DNA from: Gaiellasilicea sp963705515 | GTDB lineage: Bacteria > Actinomycetota > Thermoleophilia > Gaiellales > Gaiellaceae | Direction: 5' to 3' | NCBI GenBank assembly: GCA_963705515.1 | Contig: CAVPJV010000009.1 | Coordinates: 868,001-932,000 of the forward strand | DNA: 64,000 nucleotides | Part shown: piece after piece, positions 17,001-25,016 of the stretch | How positions within the stretch are numbered: position 1 is the stretch's first letter | How the letters are laid out: each line of letters begins with the position of its first letter | Notes under the pieces: generated by a model | Seen by the model: only the letters and a program-made list of their open reading frames with translations | Database searches by the model: none | What the model was told of the DNA's origin: nothing | Program-made: the position numbers and the translations under genes

Positions 17001-17060
17001 GCCGAGCGGCGTCGAGTCCGCGACGTCGCAGAAGACGAGCGTTACCGTCTTCCGGACCAT
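14004..17060 (-). CDS. class III adenylate/guanylate cyclase-AAA ATPase-TPR regulator
   Basis: A 1018-residue multidomain protein. Residues 1-190 are a class III cyclase domain (VTLVFCDVADST, GGTIEKFVGDAVLAVFG, TGIHTGEVYAG) with metal-binding Asp residues in place. Residues ~205-480 are an AAA/STAND ATPase (Walker A GEPGIGKSRL near 236; Walker B VLVLDDIQW near 330). The rest is helical TPR-like repeat. No C-terminal LuxR helix-turn-helix is present, so output is probably a cyclic nucleotide or protein interaction. Start is supported by TACACT 7 nt upstream. Confidence 0.9.
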   Translation of the reverse strand: MVRKTVTLVFCDVADSTPLGEQLDPEALRGVWSRYHETAQAVLERHGGTIEKFVGDAVLAVFGIPVVHEDDALRAVRAAVELRGELARLNDELEAAYGIRIGVRTGIHTGEVYAGDPTQGDPFATGDAVVVAQRLEATAAAGEILVGDATIRLVRDAVTAEPMPALELKGKSEPVVAWRLLNVEPDAAGVARRMDSPLIGRAAELDALLAELERVVSDRTCRIVTIVGEPGIGKSRLAAELIATAGEDTLVLEGRCLPYGNGITYWPLVEVVRDLDLEAALSSEPDGETVRERILEAVGRAEPRSRTDELYGAIRRLLETLAREQPLVLVLDDIQWAEPAFLDLVEYLAGWSRDAPMLVCCMARPDLAELRPAWGGTTIQLAPLPREHARTLLENLAGPLDADAADAVGRATGGNPLFLEEMLRMLVDDGVLVERDGRLEPLESVDSLRVPDTVQAVLAARLDRLGEDELAVLQRAAVIGQVFWWGAMADLSPPEEVGEVAGRLQALVRKGLIKPDARTFAGEDGFRFGHILIRDAAYDSMPKRLRAELHERFAAWTEGHAGESAELDEIVGHHLEQAYGFRVELGARGEEEDRLAGRAADRLLRAGRRALGRGDIHAARTLLERAAALLAPGDVRRLELAPELGLVLTVSGALSRAEEVLTEAIERTDGVPQAVVLAARIERVALRLRSDPRGGWEEDLALVEAALPGLEAAADLDRRGHRAVARGWFLLGLVRGLWAGRVGAGEEALLRARRHAQAAGDRWQEAEIVGRIGFAAWSGPLPVHDGIGLCVSLLESAPDDLFMEACCRRWIGCLVARQGRFDEARELVAAAAAAYEELGARLDAVSTAAFGRADVELLAGDDAAAESALRDGYEALGNLGEIGYRASVAAMLARMLHARGHAAEAEDLVREVEATASEQDLWSQALYRLTRARLLVDAGALDEAERVARDALAIVEPTDLLDLRGDVLLELAVVLRSGSRADEARKCIETGIALYEAKGNAVAVERARAQLELTATTA

Positions 17061-17067
17061 GCTGGCG

Positions 17068-17073
17068 AGTGTA
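17068..17073 (-). promoter_or_regulatory. -10 box TACACT of the cyclase-ATPase gene
   Basis: TACACT on the minus strand, 7 nt before ATG 17060. Confidence 0.5.
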
Positions 17074-17093
17074 GGCCGGTTTCCGCTCGCTGC

Positions 17094-18200
17094 CTAGGAC
17101 GCGGCGAAGAGCAGGAACTGCGTGAAAGCGGCCGGGGAGAAGTTGTTGTCGCTGACGAGGATCAGCGAGCGGCGGCCGTCGGGCAGGTTCGGCCCGAACG
17201 TCATCCCCTCGATGTTGTCGAGCGGGATCCCGAGCTCGTCAAGGTCGAGCAGGAGCGACTTCTGAGCCGGATCGATGCTGCCCAGCAGCAGCGCGAGGCT
17301 GTCGAAGCCGTTGACGTCGTCGGCGCCGGCAAGCGACACGTCGTAGAGCTTGATCGTGTTCCCGGTACCGGGCGCTCCGACCGAGAACGAGCGCTCCATC
17401 GAGATCAGGGACTCGTCGTCCAGCGGGAGCAGCTCGACGAGGCCGTTGACGGCGAACTGGTTGGCAGGCACCGGCGGCTCGGCGATCGGATCCGTCCAGT
17501 AGACGTACTGGCGGTCGAGCACCCGCTGCGGGACGAGGCCGCTCCCCTGGATGTCGTACCGGAGGATGCGAGCCGGACTGCCGGCGCCGACCGTCGCGGG
17601 CGGGCCGTCCTGGACGAGCGCCGCTTCGGCGCCGACGAAGAGGAAGTTGGCGCTCGGTGTGATGGCGGCGCTCTCGAAGCCGAGGTTCAGCCGCACGCCG
17701 TGCGTCCCGGCGGCGTTCGGCAGGAAGGCAGTGGGCACGGACAGCGCTCGAAGCTGGCGCCCGGTGAGGTCGAACTCGCGCACCCAGGGGTCGATCAACC
17801 GGTTGGCGAAGCCCTCGGACGTGACGACAAGGGTGCGGTCGTCGGTGAGCGTCAGCCCTTCCGGGTCGAGGCTGGCAGGCGCGAACGGCTGGCCGTCCCC
17901 GTCGCGGAGCGTCGTGACGGCGACGATCTGAACGGCGGGAGCGCCGCCGGCGACACCGATCCGGAGCGTGTAGAAGCGCGCGCCGACCTGATCGTCGGAG
18001 AGCACGTAGAAGAGATTGCGGTGGGCGTCGTAGGTGATGCTGGAGAGGCCGCCGAAGGTGGTGCCGCGAAACTGGGTCGCGGTCGGGAAGATCTGCTGCC
18101 CGAGGAACTCGAGCTGCGTCGACGGCGCGGCCTGCGCAGGGCCGATCGCCACGAACGCAATCGCGAGCAGCATGACGAGTCTCGTCACACCGGTCTTCAT
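17094..18200 (-). CDS. secreted esterase-like/phytase-like beta-propeller protein
   Basis: A 368-residue protein with a Sec signal peptide (residues 1-24, ending AQA) and the layout of the 'esterase-like activity of phytase' family: FGGLSSITYD near residue 50, LDPEGLTLTDD near 112, FESAAITP near 175, and a late DNIEGMTFG. These repeated Glu-Gly/Asp motifs line a propeller with a proposed metal or ester-binding site. The substrate is unknown. The ATG has TACGGT 9 nt upstream. It is divergent from the DNA glycosylase gene. Confidence 0.8.
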   Translation of the reverse strand: MKTGVTRLVMLLAIAFVAIGPAQAAPSTQLEFLGQQIFPTATQFRGTTFGGLSSITYDAHRNLFYVLSDDQVGARFYTLRIGVAGGAPAVQIVAVTTLRDGDGQPFAPASLDPEGLTLTDDRTLVVTSEGFANRLIDPWVREFDLTGRQLRALSVPTAFLPNAAGTHGVRLNLGFESAAITPSANFLFVGAEAALVQDGPPATVGAGSPARILRYDIQGSGLVPQRVLDRQYVYWTDPIAEPPVPANQFAVNGLVELLPLDDESLISMERSFSVGAPGTGNTIKLYDVSLAGADDVNGFDSLALLLGSIDPAQKSLLLDLDELGIPLDNIEGMTFGPNLPDGRRSLILVSDNNFSPAAFTQFLLFAAS

Positions 18201-18209
18201 GCCATCGAC

Positions 18210-18215
18210 ACCGTA
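18210..18215 (-). promoter_or_regulatory. possible -10 box TACGGT of the phytase-like gene
   Basis: TACGGT on the minus strand, 9 nt before ATG 18200; the spacing is longer than for most starts here. Confidence 0.3.
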
Positions 18216-18253
18216 CTACGATCCGCCATGTCGGGCGGCATACCCCGCAGCGG

Positions 18254-18259
18254 TAGGAT
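18254..18259 (+). promoter_or_regulatory. -10 box TAGGAT of the HhH-GPD gene
   Basis: TAGGAT, then 6 nt, then GTG 18266. Confidence 0.5.
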
Positions 18260-18265
18260 CGAATC

Positions 18266-18820
18266 GTGCCCGAGGCACTGCACTTCACCGGGAACGCCGA
18301 GGCCGACCAGCTGATCGCCGCGGAGCCGCTCGCGCTGCTGATCGGTTTCGTGCTGGACCAGCAGGTGACGGTGCCGACCGCGTTCCTCGGCCCGCTGAAG
18401 CTGCAGCAGCGCCTGGGCGGCCTCGACGCGGGCGCGATCGCGAGGACCGATCCGGACCGGCTCCTGGAAGTGTTCCGCGAGAAGCCGGCGATCCACCGTT
18501 TCCCCGGCAACATGGCGAAGCGTGTGCAGGAGCTCTGTGCGGTCGTCGACGAGGACTACGGCGGCGACGCCGGCCGCGTCTGGGGCGACGCCACCGACAC
18601 GGCCGATCTGAAGAAGCGGATCGAGGCCCTGCCGGGCTTCGGCGAGATGAAGGTGAAGGCGCTCGCCTCGGTGCTCGCACGCCGCTACGGGAACACGATG
18701 GCCGAGCCGCTCGTCCCCGACCACGCGATGCTCGGCGACGTCGACTCGCCCGAGGCGCTGGCCGAGTATCAGGCCGCCAAGCGCGCGTACAAGGCTCAGT
18801 TGCGGGCCGCAGCCGGTTGA
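18266..18820 (+). CDS. HhH-GPD-type base excision DNA repair protein
   Basis: A 184-residue endonuclease III-like helix-hairpin-helix glycosylase, shorter than Nth. It has QQVTVPTAF near residue 34, the hairpin LPGFGEMKVKAL near 122, and a PDHAMLGD catalytic-Asp region near 150. No C-terminal four-cysteine iron-sulfur loop is present. This matches the small actinobacterial HhH-GPD group of unknown lesion specificity. Its TGA overlaps the TTG start of the phospholipase D-like gene, beginning a three-gene coupled operon. Confidence 0.8.
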   Translation: MPEALHFTGNAEADQLIAAEPLALLIGFVLDQQVTVPTAFLGPLKLQQRLGGLDAGAIARTDPDRLLEVFREKPAIHRFPGNMAKRVQELCAVVDEDYGGDAGRVWGDATDTADLKKRIEALPGFGEMKVKALASVLARRYGNTMAEPLVPDHAMLGDVDSPEALAEYQAAKRAYKAQLRAAAG

Positions 18821-19897
18821 TCGACCTCAGGTTCTACCGCGACGGCGGGCAGAGCGCCGTCGACGTCGCGAACCAGGTCGCCGAGTTCCTCGGCGCCGCA
18901 CGCACAAGCATCGAGCTCGCCCTCTACGACATCAGACTCCACGACGAGGCGGCCGAGATCGTCAAGGGAGCGCTCGTCGGCGCGCAGGAGCGCGGCGTGG
19001 CAGTGCGGCTCGTCTACAACGTCGACCATCCGGGCCCGATCCCGGTCCCGCCGCCGCCCCAGACCGCACCCGAGCTGCTCGAGGCGCTCCCGATCGCGAC
19101 GCGCCCGATCCCGGGCGTGCCCGACCTGATGCACCACAAGTACGTCGTGCGCGACCGCGAGACGGTCTGGACCGGCTCGATGAACTGGACGCAGGACTCC
19201 TGGTCGCGCCAGGAGAACGTGGTCGCGATCGCCCACTCGGCCGAGCTCGCGTACGCGTACGGGCTCAACTTCGACGAGCTCTGGGAGACCGGAGACGTGA
19301 TCGGCTCGGGCCACGTCGAGCCGCGGCCGGTCGACGTCGGCGGCATCGAGGTACGGCCGTGGTTCGCGCCCGAGCACGGCGAGCCGCTGGCACACCGGAT
19401 CGCGAAGCGGATCGGCCAGGCGAAGCACCGGGTCCGGATCGCCTCGCCGGTGCTCAGCTCCGGCCCGATCCTCGGCACGCTCGCCGAGGTCTGCTCCGAC
19501 GGGAAGGTGGACGTCGCCGGCGTCGTCGACGACACGCAGGTCGACGGCGTCCTCTACCAGTGGCGGCTGAACGGGAACGCGAGCTGGAAGGTGCCGGCAC
19601 TGCGCCGGTTCCTCGAGGCCGCCGGCTTCGCGGGCAAGCCGTCGACGAAGTGGGCGCCGGACACCGTGCACGACTTCATGCACGCGAAGATCACCGTCGC
19701 CGACGACGTCTCGTTCATCGGCAGCTTCAACCTCTCGCACTCCGGGGAGATGAACGCGGAGAACGTGCTCGAGATCAAGGACGCCGGCGATCGCCGACAG
19801 ACTGGCTGCGTTCGTGGACGAGATCCGCGCGATCTACCCGCTCGTCACCCTTCCGGAGGACAAGACTCCGGTCGCAGCGGCATCTCCGCTTCTGTGA
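18817..19897 (+). CDS. phospholipase D-like protein with two HKD motifs, frameshifted near 19786
   Basis: Two intact HxKx4D motifs are present (HHKYVVRD near residue 105 and HAKITVAD near 290), each followed by the expected GS-N segment (GSMNWT, GSFNLS). The protein is therefore a PLD-superfamily hydrolase or cardiolipin-synthase-like enzyme; a short MTR-free N-terminus without signal peptide suggests a nuclease or cytoplasmic lipid enzyme. The start is TTG 18817, overlapping the previous TGA. After KDA the frame breaks; skipping one G near 19786 restores AIADRLAAFVDEIRAIYP to a stop at 19897. Both sides are well conserved, so a one-base sequence error is likelier than decay. Confidence 0.8.
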
Positions 19898-20820
19898 CGA
19901 GAATCGCCGTCCTCTTTCTCGCCGTGCTCGGGCTCGGCGTCGTGGCCGCGCAGGCCGCAAAGCTGCCGGGTGCGCCCGCGTGCCCGGTCTTCCCCGCCTC
20001 GAGCCCCTGGAACCAGCGTGTCGACAAGCTGCCGGTCGCGCCGAACTCCGACCGTGTCGTCGCGGCGATCGGCGTCGACGACCACATGCACGCCGACTTC
20101 GGCTCCGGCCTCTGGGAGGGCGGCCCGATCGGGATCCCGGTCACGGTCGTCGGGAAGGGACAGGCGAAGTCGCGCGTCTCCTTCGACTACGCGGACGAGT
20201 CGGACAAGGGGCCGTACCCGATCCCGAAGAACGTCGCGATCGAGGGTGGCCGTGCCTCCGACGGCGACCGGCACGCGCTGATCGTCGACCGCGACAGCTG
20301 CAAGCTCTACGAGCTCTTCGCGCTCTACCCCTCTTCGGGCGGCGGCTGGCGCGCCGGCTCGGGCGCAGTCTTCGACCTCCGCGCGAACAAGCTCCGGCCG
20401 GCCGGCTGGACGTCGGCCGACGCGGCCGGCCTCGCCATCCTCCCCGGGCTCGCACGCTACGAGGACGTCGCCCGCGGCCGGATCGACCACGCGCTGCGCT
20501 TCACGGTCCAGGACACGCGCCGCGCCTACGTCTGGCCCGCGCGCCACTTCGCGAGCGACAAGACGGACCCCGACCTGCCGCCGATGGGGATGCGCTTCCG
20601 CCTGAAGAAGAGCTACCCGATCGCGGGCTTCCCGCGTCAGGCGAGAATCGTGCTCCAGGCGCTGAAGGAGTACGGGATGATCGTCTCGGACAACGGCTCG
20701 AACTGGTACCTGAGCGGCGCGCCGAGCCCGAAGTGGTCGAACGACCAGCTGCACGCGCTCCACCGCGTCCCCGGCTCGGCCTTCGAGGTCGTCGACGTCT
20801 CCTCGCTGCCGCGACGGTAG
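19894..20820 (+). CDS. secreted conserved protein of unknown function (308 aa)
   Basis: Starts at a GTG overlapping the stop of the PLD-like gene (GTGA). A Sec signal peptide spans residues 1-22. The mature part has conserved-looking blocks: CPVFPASSPWN, PYPIPKNVAIEGG, GDRHALIVDRDSCKLYELF, RPAGWTSADAAGLAILPGL, HALRFTV and DNGSNWYLSGAP. I recall similar unannotated secreted proteins in soil bacteria but no assigned function. The aromatic and acidic residues suggest a carbohydrate- or peptide-binding/hydrolysing fold, which is a guess. Confidence 0.75.
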   Translation: MTRIAVLFLAVLGLGVVAAQAAKLPGAPACPVFPASSPWNQRVDKLPVAPNSDRVVAAIGVDDHMHADFGSGLWEGGPIGIPVTVVGKGQAKSRVSFDYADESDKGPYPIPKNVAIEGGRASDGDRHALIVDRDSCKLYELFALYPSSGGGWRAGSGAVFDLRANKLRPAGWTSADAAGLAILPGLARYEDVARGRIDHALRFTVQDTRRAYVWPARHFASDKTDPDLPPMGMRFRLKKSYPIAGFPRQARIVLQALKEYGMIVSDNGSNWYLSGAPSPKWSNDQLHALHRVPGSAFEVVDVSSLPRR

Positions 20821-20854
20821 TCGCAGGCGCGACCGGGACCGGCCGCGCCTGCGA
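20821..20854. terminator. bidirectional stem-loop between convergent genes
   Basis: Perfect 11-bp arms TCGCAGGCGCG (20821-20831) and CGCGCCTGCGA (20844-20854) around a 12-nt loop sit exactly between two convergent stops. There is no T-run on either strand. Confidence 0.6.
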
Positions 20855-20860
20855 GCTGCT

Positions 20861-22675
20861 TCAGCCGACCTCGAACACGACGTACTCGCTCCGGCTCGGG
20901 CTGGCCTCGCTCGAACCGAGGAAGCCTGCGCGGACACGCCACTTGCCTTCGGTCGGCGGCCGCCAGGCGACGGATCCCCCCGCGGAGACGCGCATGATCC
21001 GGTGGAACTGCCAGCCACCGAAGGGGTCGAAGCGGTCGAGCTGGATCTCCACCATCCCCGCGGCCGAGGGCGTCACCGTCGGCCGAAGCACGATCGAGGA
21101 TCCGAGCGGCACGCTCTCGGAGCCCACGACGAGCGCCGTCGAGGTGATGTCCCGCACGAGGAGCGTCACGCGGTAGGCACCGCCCTTTGCACCGGGCGCC
21201 GCCGACACTGCGGCGACGTACCGGCCGGGATCGAGCTGCCGTCGGGCGACGCGTCCGCTGGCGATCGTCCCGCCCTCGTCGCTCACGAGTTCGAGCCGGA
21301 ACTCGCGTCCGGGTGCAGTCGCGAGCGACACCTGGACGTCCGACCGCCGCTCGATGTGGAAGTGGTAGATGTCCACCACGTCCACTCCCTGCGGTGCCAG
21401 CGTCCCACGCCGGGCCTGCTGGTTCTCGAGCAGGAGCCCGACCCCGACGTCGTCCGGCCCGACGGGCCGAACCTGGAGCCGGTAGCTCTGGGCGGCGTCC
21501 TGCGCCGCGGCACGGACCTCGAGGATGTACCGCCCGCCGCCGTCACGACCCGGCGTGAAGATGCGGTAGCCGCCGCCGCCGCCGAGCTGGACCAGAACGT
21601 GCTCCCGCTTCGGCGACCGCAGTTGCAGCGTCGCGCCACGCGACGAGGCGAACGCGATCCGGTAGCTCGTGCCCGGCGTCATCGTCACGCGCCACAGGTC
21701 GTTCACGTTCGTCAGGCCGTGGAGCGTCCCGCGGGCGCCCGCCGCCGCCAGCGACCGGCCGGGCAGCTGCTCTGCGGGTGCGGCGGCGACCACCTTCAGC
21801 GTGAACGATGCGGGGTCCTGACCCGCTCGGTGACCGACCACGACGACGTACGGCACGCCCTTGCGAGCGGCGAACGCACCCGCGGCAGCGCCCCGATCGT
21901 TCGTGGGGCTGCACCCCACGAGCCGGAGCGACGATCCGCGACGCTCAGCGACGGCGAGGACCGCGTCGAGCCGTTTCGCCACCTGGAGCCGGGTCACCAT
22001 GAGACCCGTCCGCGGCGGCGCGAGCCGGTACCACACCGTGCTCTCGACCATGCCGCAAGCCTCCGGATCCGTCTCCTCCGTGCGGGCGCCGATCGTCGTT
22101 CCCTTCACCGTCGCCGGGAACACCCGGATCTGCTTTGCCCGCGCCAATCGGTCGTTCGCGGGCGGATCGGGGGGCAGCGTCAGCTCGACGTGCAGGTCGA
22201 AGTCGCCGTCCGCGGACGTGGGCCGGCGGCCGACGAGAATGAGGTAGCCGGCGCCCCGCACCGTCTTGAACGAGGCGGTCGCCACACCGCCGGGCGCCGC
22301 GACGGCGCAGTCGAGCTCCTGGATCGCCGAACGTGCGACCCGGTAGAGCCGCAGCACGGGCGCCGTGCTCCCGGCCGCCTTCAACGCAGCCGTGACGGTT
22401 CCGTCCGGAGCCACCTCGATCCGGTACCAGACCGTCGAGGCGATGCTGCCGCACCGCGACTCCTGCGGATCGAGCCGCTCCACCGTTGCTTCGACGAGCG
22501 TCCCGTGGAAGTCGGCGGGAAACGCCGGGACGGCGGCCGCATCGGCGCGGTTGTCATTCGTGGGCGGCGCCGCGGGTGCCGCAGGAGCGAGCCCGAGCGC
22601 GAATAGCGCGGCGAGCGCCGGCAGCATGAGCAGCCGTGCGGCCCGCGCCGCACGGCCCGCAGCCGTGACAAGCAT
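20861..22675 (-). CDS. secreted beta-rich protein with pre-peptidase C-terminal-like domains
   Basis: A 604-residue exported protein (signal peptide ~1-35, ending PAAPAAP) made of repeated beta-sandwich units. Two N-terminal repeats share a PTNDNRADA/PANDRLARA opener, a CGxxxSTVWYRI/L segment and a late DFDLHVEL-type strand, as in PPC-like domains. Two or three further beta domains follow. No catalytic residues are evident, so an adhesion or surface role is likely. ATG 22675 was chosen because GGGAGGT lies 7 nt upstream; an upstream in-frame ATG adds 18 Arg-rich residues. Confidence 0.7.
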   Translation of the reverse strand: MLVTAAGRAARAARLLMLPALAALFALGLAPAAPAAPPTNDNRADAAAVPAFPADFHGTLVEATVERLDPQESRCGSIASTVWYRIEVAPDGTVTAALKAAGSTAPVLRLYRVARSAIQELDCAVAAPGGVATASFKTVRGAGYLILVGRRPTSADGDFDLHVELTLPPDPPANDRLARAKQIRVFPATVKGTTIGARTEETDPEACGMVESTVWYRLAPPRTGLMVTRLQVAKRLDAVLAVAERRGSSLRLVGCSPTNDRGAAAGAFAARKGVPYVVVVGHRAGQDPASFTLKVVAAAPAEQLPGRSLAAAGARGTLHGLTNVNDLWRVTMTPGTSYRIAFASSRGATLQLRSPKREHVLVQLGGGGGYRIFTPGRDGGGRYILEVRAAAQDAAQSYRLQVRPVGPDDVGVGLLLENQQARRGTLAPQGVDVVDIYHFHIERRSDVQVSLATAPGREFRLELVSDEGGTIASGRVARRQLDPGRYVAAVSAAPGAKGGAYRVTLLVRDITSTALVVGSESVPLGSSIVLRPTVTPSAAGMVEIQLDRFDPFGGWQFHRIMRVSAGGSVAWRPPTEGKWRVRAGFLGSSEASPSRSEYVVFEVG

Positions 22676-22682
22676 GCTGAAC

Positions 22683-22689
22683 ACCTCCC
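22683..22689 (-). promoter_or_regulatory. ribosome binding site of the PPC-like secreted protein
   Basis: GGGAGGT on the minus strand, 7 nt before ATG 22675; it decides the start. Confidence 0.6.
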
Positions 22690-22815
22690 GAGCGGCGCCT
22701 GCAGGCAGACGCCAACGGCGGCGCCGCAATGGACGAGACCATGCTCACACGCCCGCTCTGTGCCGCCAAGAGCAGCAACTACCGACGACGCTGCCAAAAC
22801 TACGGACGGGCGGCG

Positions 22816-22821
22816 TAGCAT
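22816..22821 (+). promoter_or_regulatory. -10 box TAGCAT of the aminotransferase gene
   Basis: TAGCAT, 6 nt, then GTG 22828. Confidence 0.5.
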
Positions 22822-22827
22822 CGCTGG

Positions 22828-23941
22828 GTGCGGCCCGACCCGGACCGGATCCAGCGCCTGCCGGAGCAGTATTTCGCCACGCTCCTCGCGCGCGTCGCGG
22901 CCGCCGGTCCGGACGTGATCGACCTGGGCCGTGGCAACCCCGACGTGGCGCCGCCGCCGCACGTGGCGGAGCGCCTCGCCGCGGCGGCCTCGAGCCGGGA
23001 GGCGCGGACGCACGGCTACGCGCCGTTCTCGGGCCTGGGCTCGCTCAAGCAGGCCGTCGCCGACCGCTACCGCACCGTCTACGGCGTCGAGCTCGACCCG
23101 GAGCGGGAGGTTGCGGTCACGCCGGGGACGAAGACGGCGCTCGTCGAGGTCGCGCTCTGCACCGCCGACCACGGGGACACGATCGTCCTCCCCGACCCCG
23201 GCTACCCCGACTACCTCTCCGCGGTCGCCCTGGCGGGCGCCCGGCTCGCGCAGCTCCGGATCGAGCCGCGGCCGGACTTCACGGCGCGCCCCGGCCGCCG
23301 CCGCGCTCTACCTCAACTATCCGTCCAACCCGGCCGCGCTCGCCGCGCCCGACGGCGTCTTCGCCGACGCCGTCTCGTACGCAGAGCGCACCGGCACCCT
23401 GGTCCTCCACGACTTCGCCTACGGCGACCTCGTCTTCGCCGGCCGCGCTCCCGTGAGCTTCCTGGCGGAGCCCGGGGCGCGCGAGGTCGGCGCCGAGCTC
23501 TTCTCGATGTCGAAGAGCTACGGGATGGCGGGCTGGCGGCTCGGCTTCGTCGTCGGGAACGTCGAGCTCGTGCGGCGGCTCGAGCTCCTGAACGACCACG
23601 TGCGGGCAGGGATCTTCGCGCCGCTGCAGGAGGCCGCGATCGCGGCACTGACCGGGCCGCAGGAGACGGTCGAGGAGCGGCGCGCGCTCTACGAGGCCCG
23701 CCGCGACCGCGTCGTCGCCGCGCTCCCCGACGCCCGGTCGGAGGGCACGTTCTTCGCCTGGCTCCGTCTTCCCGACGGCGTCACCGTGGAGCGGATCCTC
23801 GACGAGGCCCGCGTCGCCCTGGCGCCCGGCGAGGGCTTCGGCCCCGCCGGGGCCGGCCACGCACGCATCTCGCTCGCGGTCGCCGACGAGGCGCTCGACG
23901 AGGGCCTCGAGCGCCTTCGCGCGCTGCTCGGGCGCGGGTAG
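22828..23941 (+). CDS. class I/II PLP-dependent aminotransferase, frameshifted near 23290
   Basis: The first ~150 residues (DLGRGNPDVAPPPHV, YAPFSGLGSLKQAV, VTPGTKTALVE, LPDPGYPDY) and the rest (LYLNYPSNPAA, SMSKSYGMAGWRLGF with the PLP Lys, a C-terminal FFAWLRLP) are both typical fold-type I aminotransferase but lie in frames one base apart; the switch is within about 23280-23310. The layout resembles the LL-diaminopimelate/alanine aminotransferase group; the substrate is unassigned. Its TAG stop doubles as the start of the next gene's -10 box. Confidence 0.8.
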
Positions 23942-23944
23942 AGT
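23939..23944 (+). promoter_or_regulatory. -10 box TAGAGT of the amino-acid dehydrogenase, overlapping a stop codon
   Basis: TAGAGT begins at the TAG stop of the aminotransferase; 6 nt follow before GTG 23951. Confidence 0.5.
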
Positions 23945-23950
23945 CGCGCC

Positions 23951-24985
23951 GTGTTCGAGGAACTGCTGCGGCGCTGGGACGGCGAGCACTCGGTCATCCG
24001 GCACGACCCCGAGAGCGGCGCCTGGATGCTCGTCTGCATCCACTCGACGCTGCTCGGCCCCGCGATGGGCGGCACGCGGCTGAAGGCCTACGCCACGCCC
24101 GGCGACGCGCTCGAGGACGCGCTTCGGCTCTCCGCGGGGATGACCCGCAAGCTCGCCGTGCTCGGCCTTCCGTGCGGCGGCGGCAAGGCAGTGCTCGCCG
24201 TGCCCGAGATCCCGGCCGGCGACGGGCGTCGGCGCCTGCTCGAGCGTTACGGCGACCTGATCGAGTCCCTCGGCGGCAGCTACGTCACCGGCCCGGACGT
24301 GAACACGCGCGAAGAGGACATGGACGTGATCGGCTCGCGGACGGCGCACGTCTTCTGCCGCAGCCTCGGCAACGGCGGCTCCGGCGATCCGAGCATCCAC
24401 ACGGCTCTCGGCGTCTTCCACGGCATCCGCGCCACGCTCGCGCACGCGTTTGGATCCGACGACCCCACCGGCCGGACGGTGCTCGTCCAGGGGACGGGTG
24501 CCGTCGGCGCGAAGCTGACGCGGCTGCTGCTGGACGCCGGGGCGGTTGTGCTCGTCAGCGACGTCGACGAGGAGCGGGCGCGTGCGACCGGCGCGCAGCC
24601 CGTGGCCCCGGACACCGCACTCGAGCTCGAGTGCGACGTCTACGCACCCTGCGCGCTCGGCGCCACGCTGAGCGCGGATTCGATCCCACTGCTCAGGTGC
24701 CGGATCGTCGCAGGCGGCGCGAACAACCAGCTGGCGACGCCCGAGGACGGCGAGCGACTGCGCGCCGCCGGGATCCTGTACGCGCCCGACTACGTGATCA
24801 ACGGCGGCGGCGCGCTGCACGGGATCGGGCTGGAGCGGCTCGGATGGGACGGCGACCGGCTCGAACGCGAGGTCGCAGGGATCGGCGAGACGCTCACGGG
24901 CATCTACCGGCACGCCGAGGAGGCCGGGATCACGACGAGCGACGCCGCCGAAGAGCTCGCGGCGCAGCGCCTCGCCGCGTCGTAA
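23951..24985 (+). CDS. leucine/valine dehydrogenase-like Glu/Leu/Phe/Val dehydrogenase
   Basis: A 344-residue NAD-dependent amino-acid dehydrogenase that oxidatively deaminates branched-chain or aromatic amino acids. It has the dimerisation/substrate segment GPAMGGTRL near residue 37, the catalytic lysines in MTRKLAVLGLPCGGGKAVL (K67, K79), and the Rossmann motif GTGAVG near 179. Length and motif order match leucine dehydrogenase. The preceding aminotransferase makes an amino-acid interconversion pair plausible. Confidence 0.88.
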   Translation: MFEELLRRWDGEHSVIRHDPESGAWMLVCIHSTLLGPAMGGTRLKAYATPGDALEDALRLSAGMTRKLAVLGLPCGGGKAVLAVPEIPAGDGRRRLLERYGDLIESLGGSYVTGPDVNTREEDMDVIGSRTAHVFCRSLGNGGSGDPSIHTALGVFHGIRATLAHAFGSDDPTGRTVLVQGTGAVGAKLTRLLLDAGAVVLVSDVDEERARATGAQPVAPDTALELECDVYAPCALGATLSADSIPLLRCRIVAGGANNQLATPEDGERLRAAGILYAPDYVINGGGALHGIGLERLGWDGDRLEREVAGIGETLTGIYRHAEEAGITTSDAAEELAAQRLAAS

Positions 24986-25002
24986 TCGCCGGCGGAGCGC
25001 GC

Positions 25003-25008
25003 TAGCAT
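25003..25008 (+). promoter_or_regulatory. -10 box TAGCAT of the secreted HExxH protein gene
   Basis: TAGCAT lies 8 nt before ATG 25017. Confidence 0.45.
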
Positions 25009-25016
25009 CGAGGCTC

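Noticed and set aside
15339..18314. A ~990-residue open frame antisense to the cyclase-ATPase and phytase-like genes
   Set aside because: Low-complexity Arg/Glu/Asp-rich product without motifs, exactly opposite well-conserved genes; typical of high-GC DNA.
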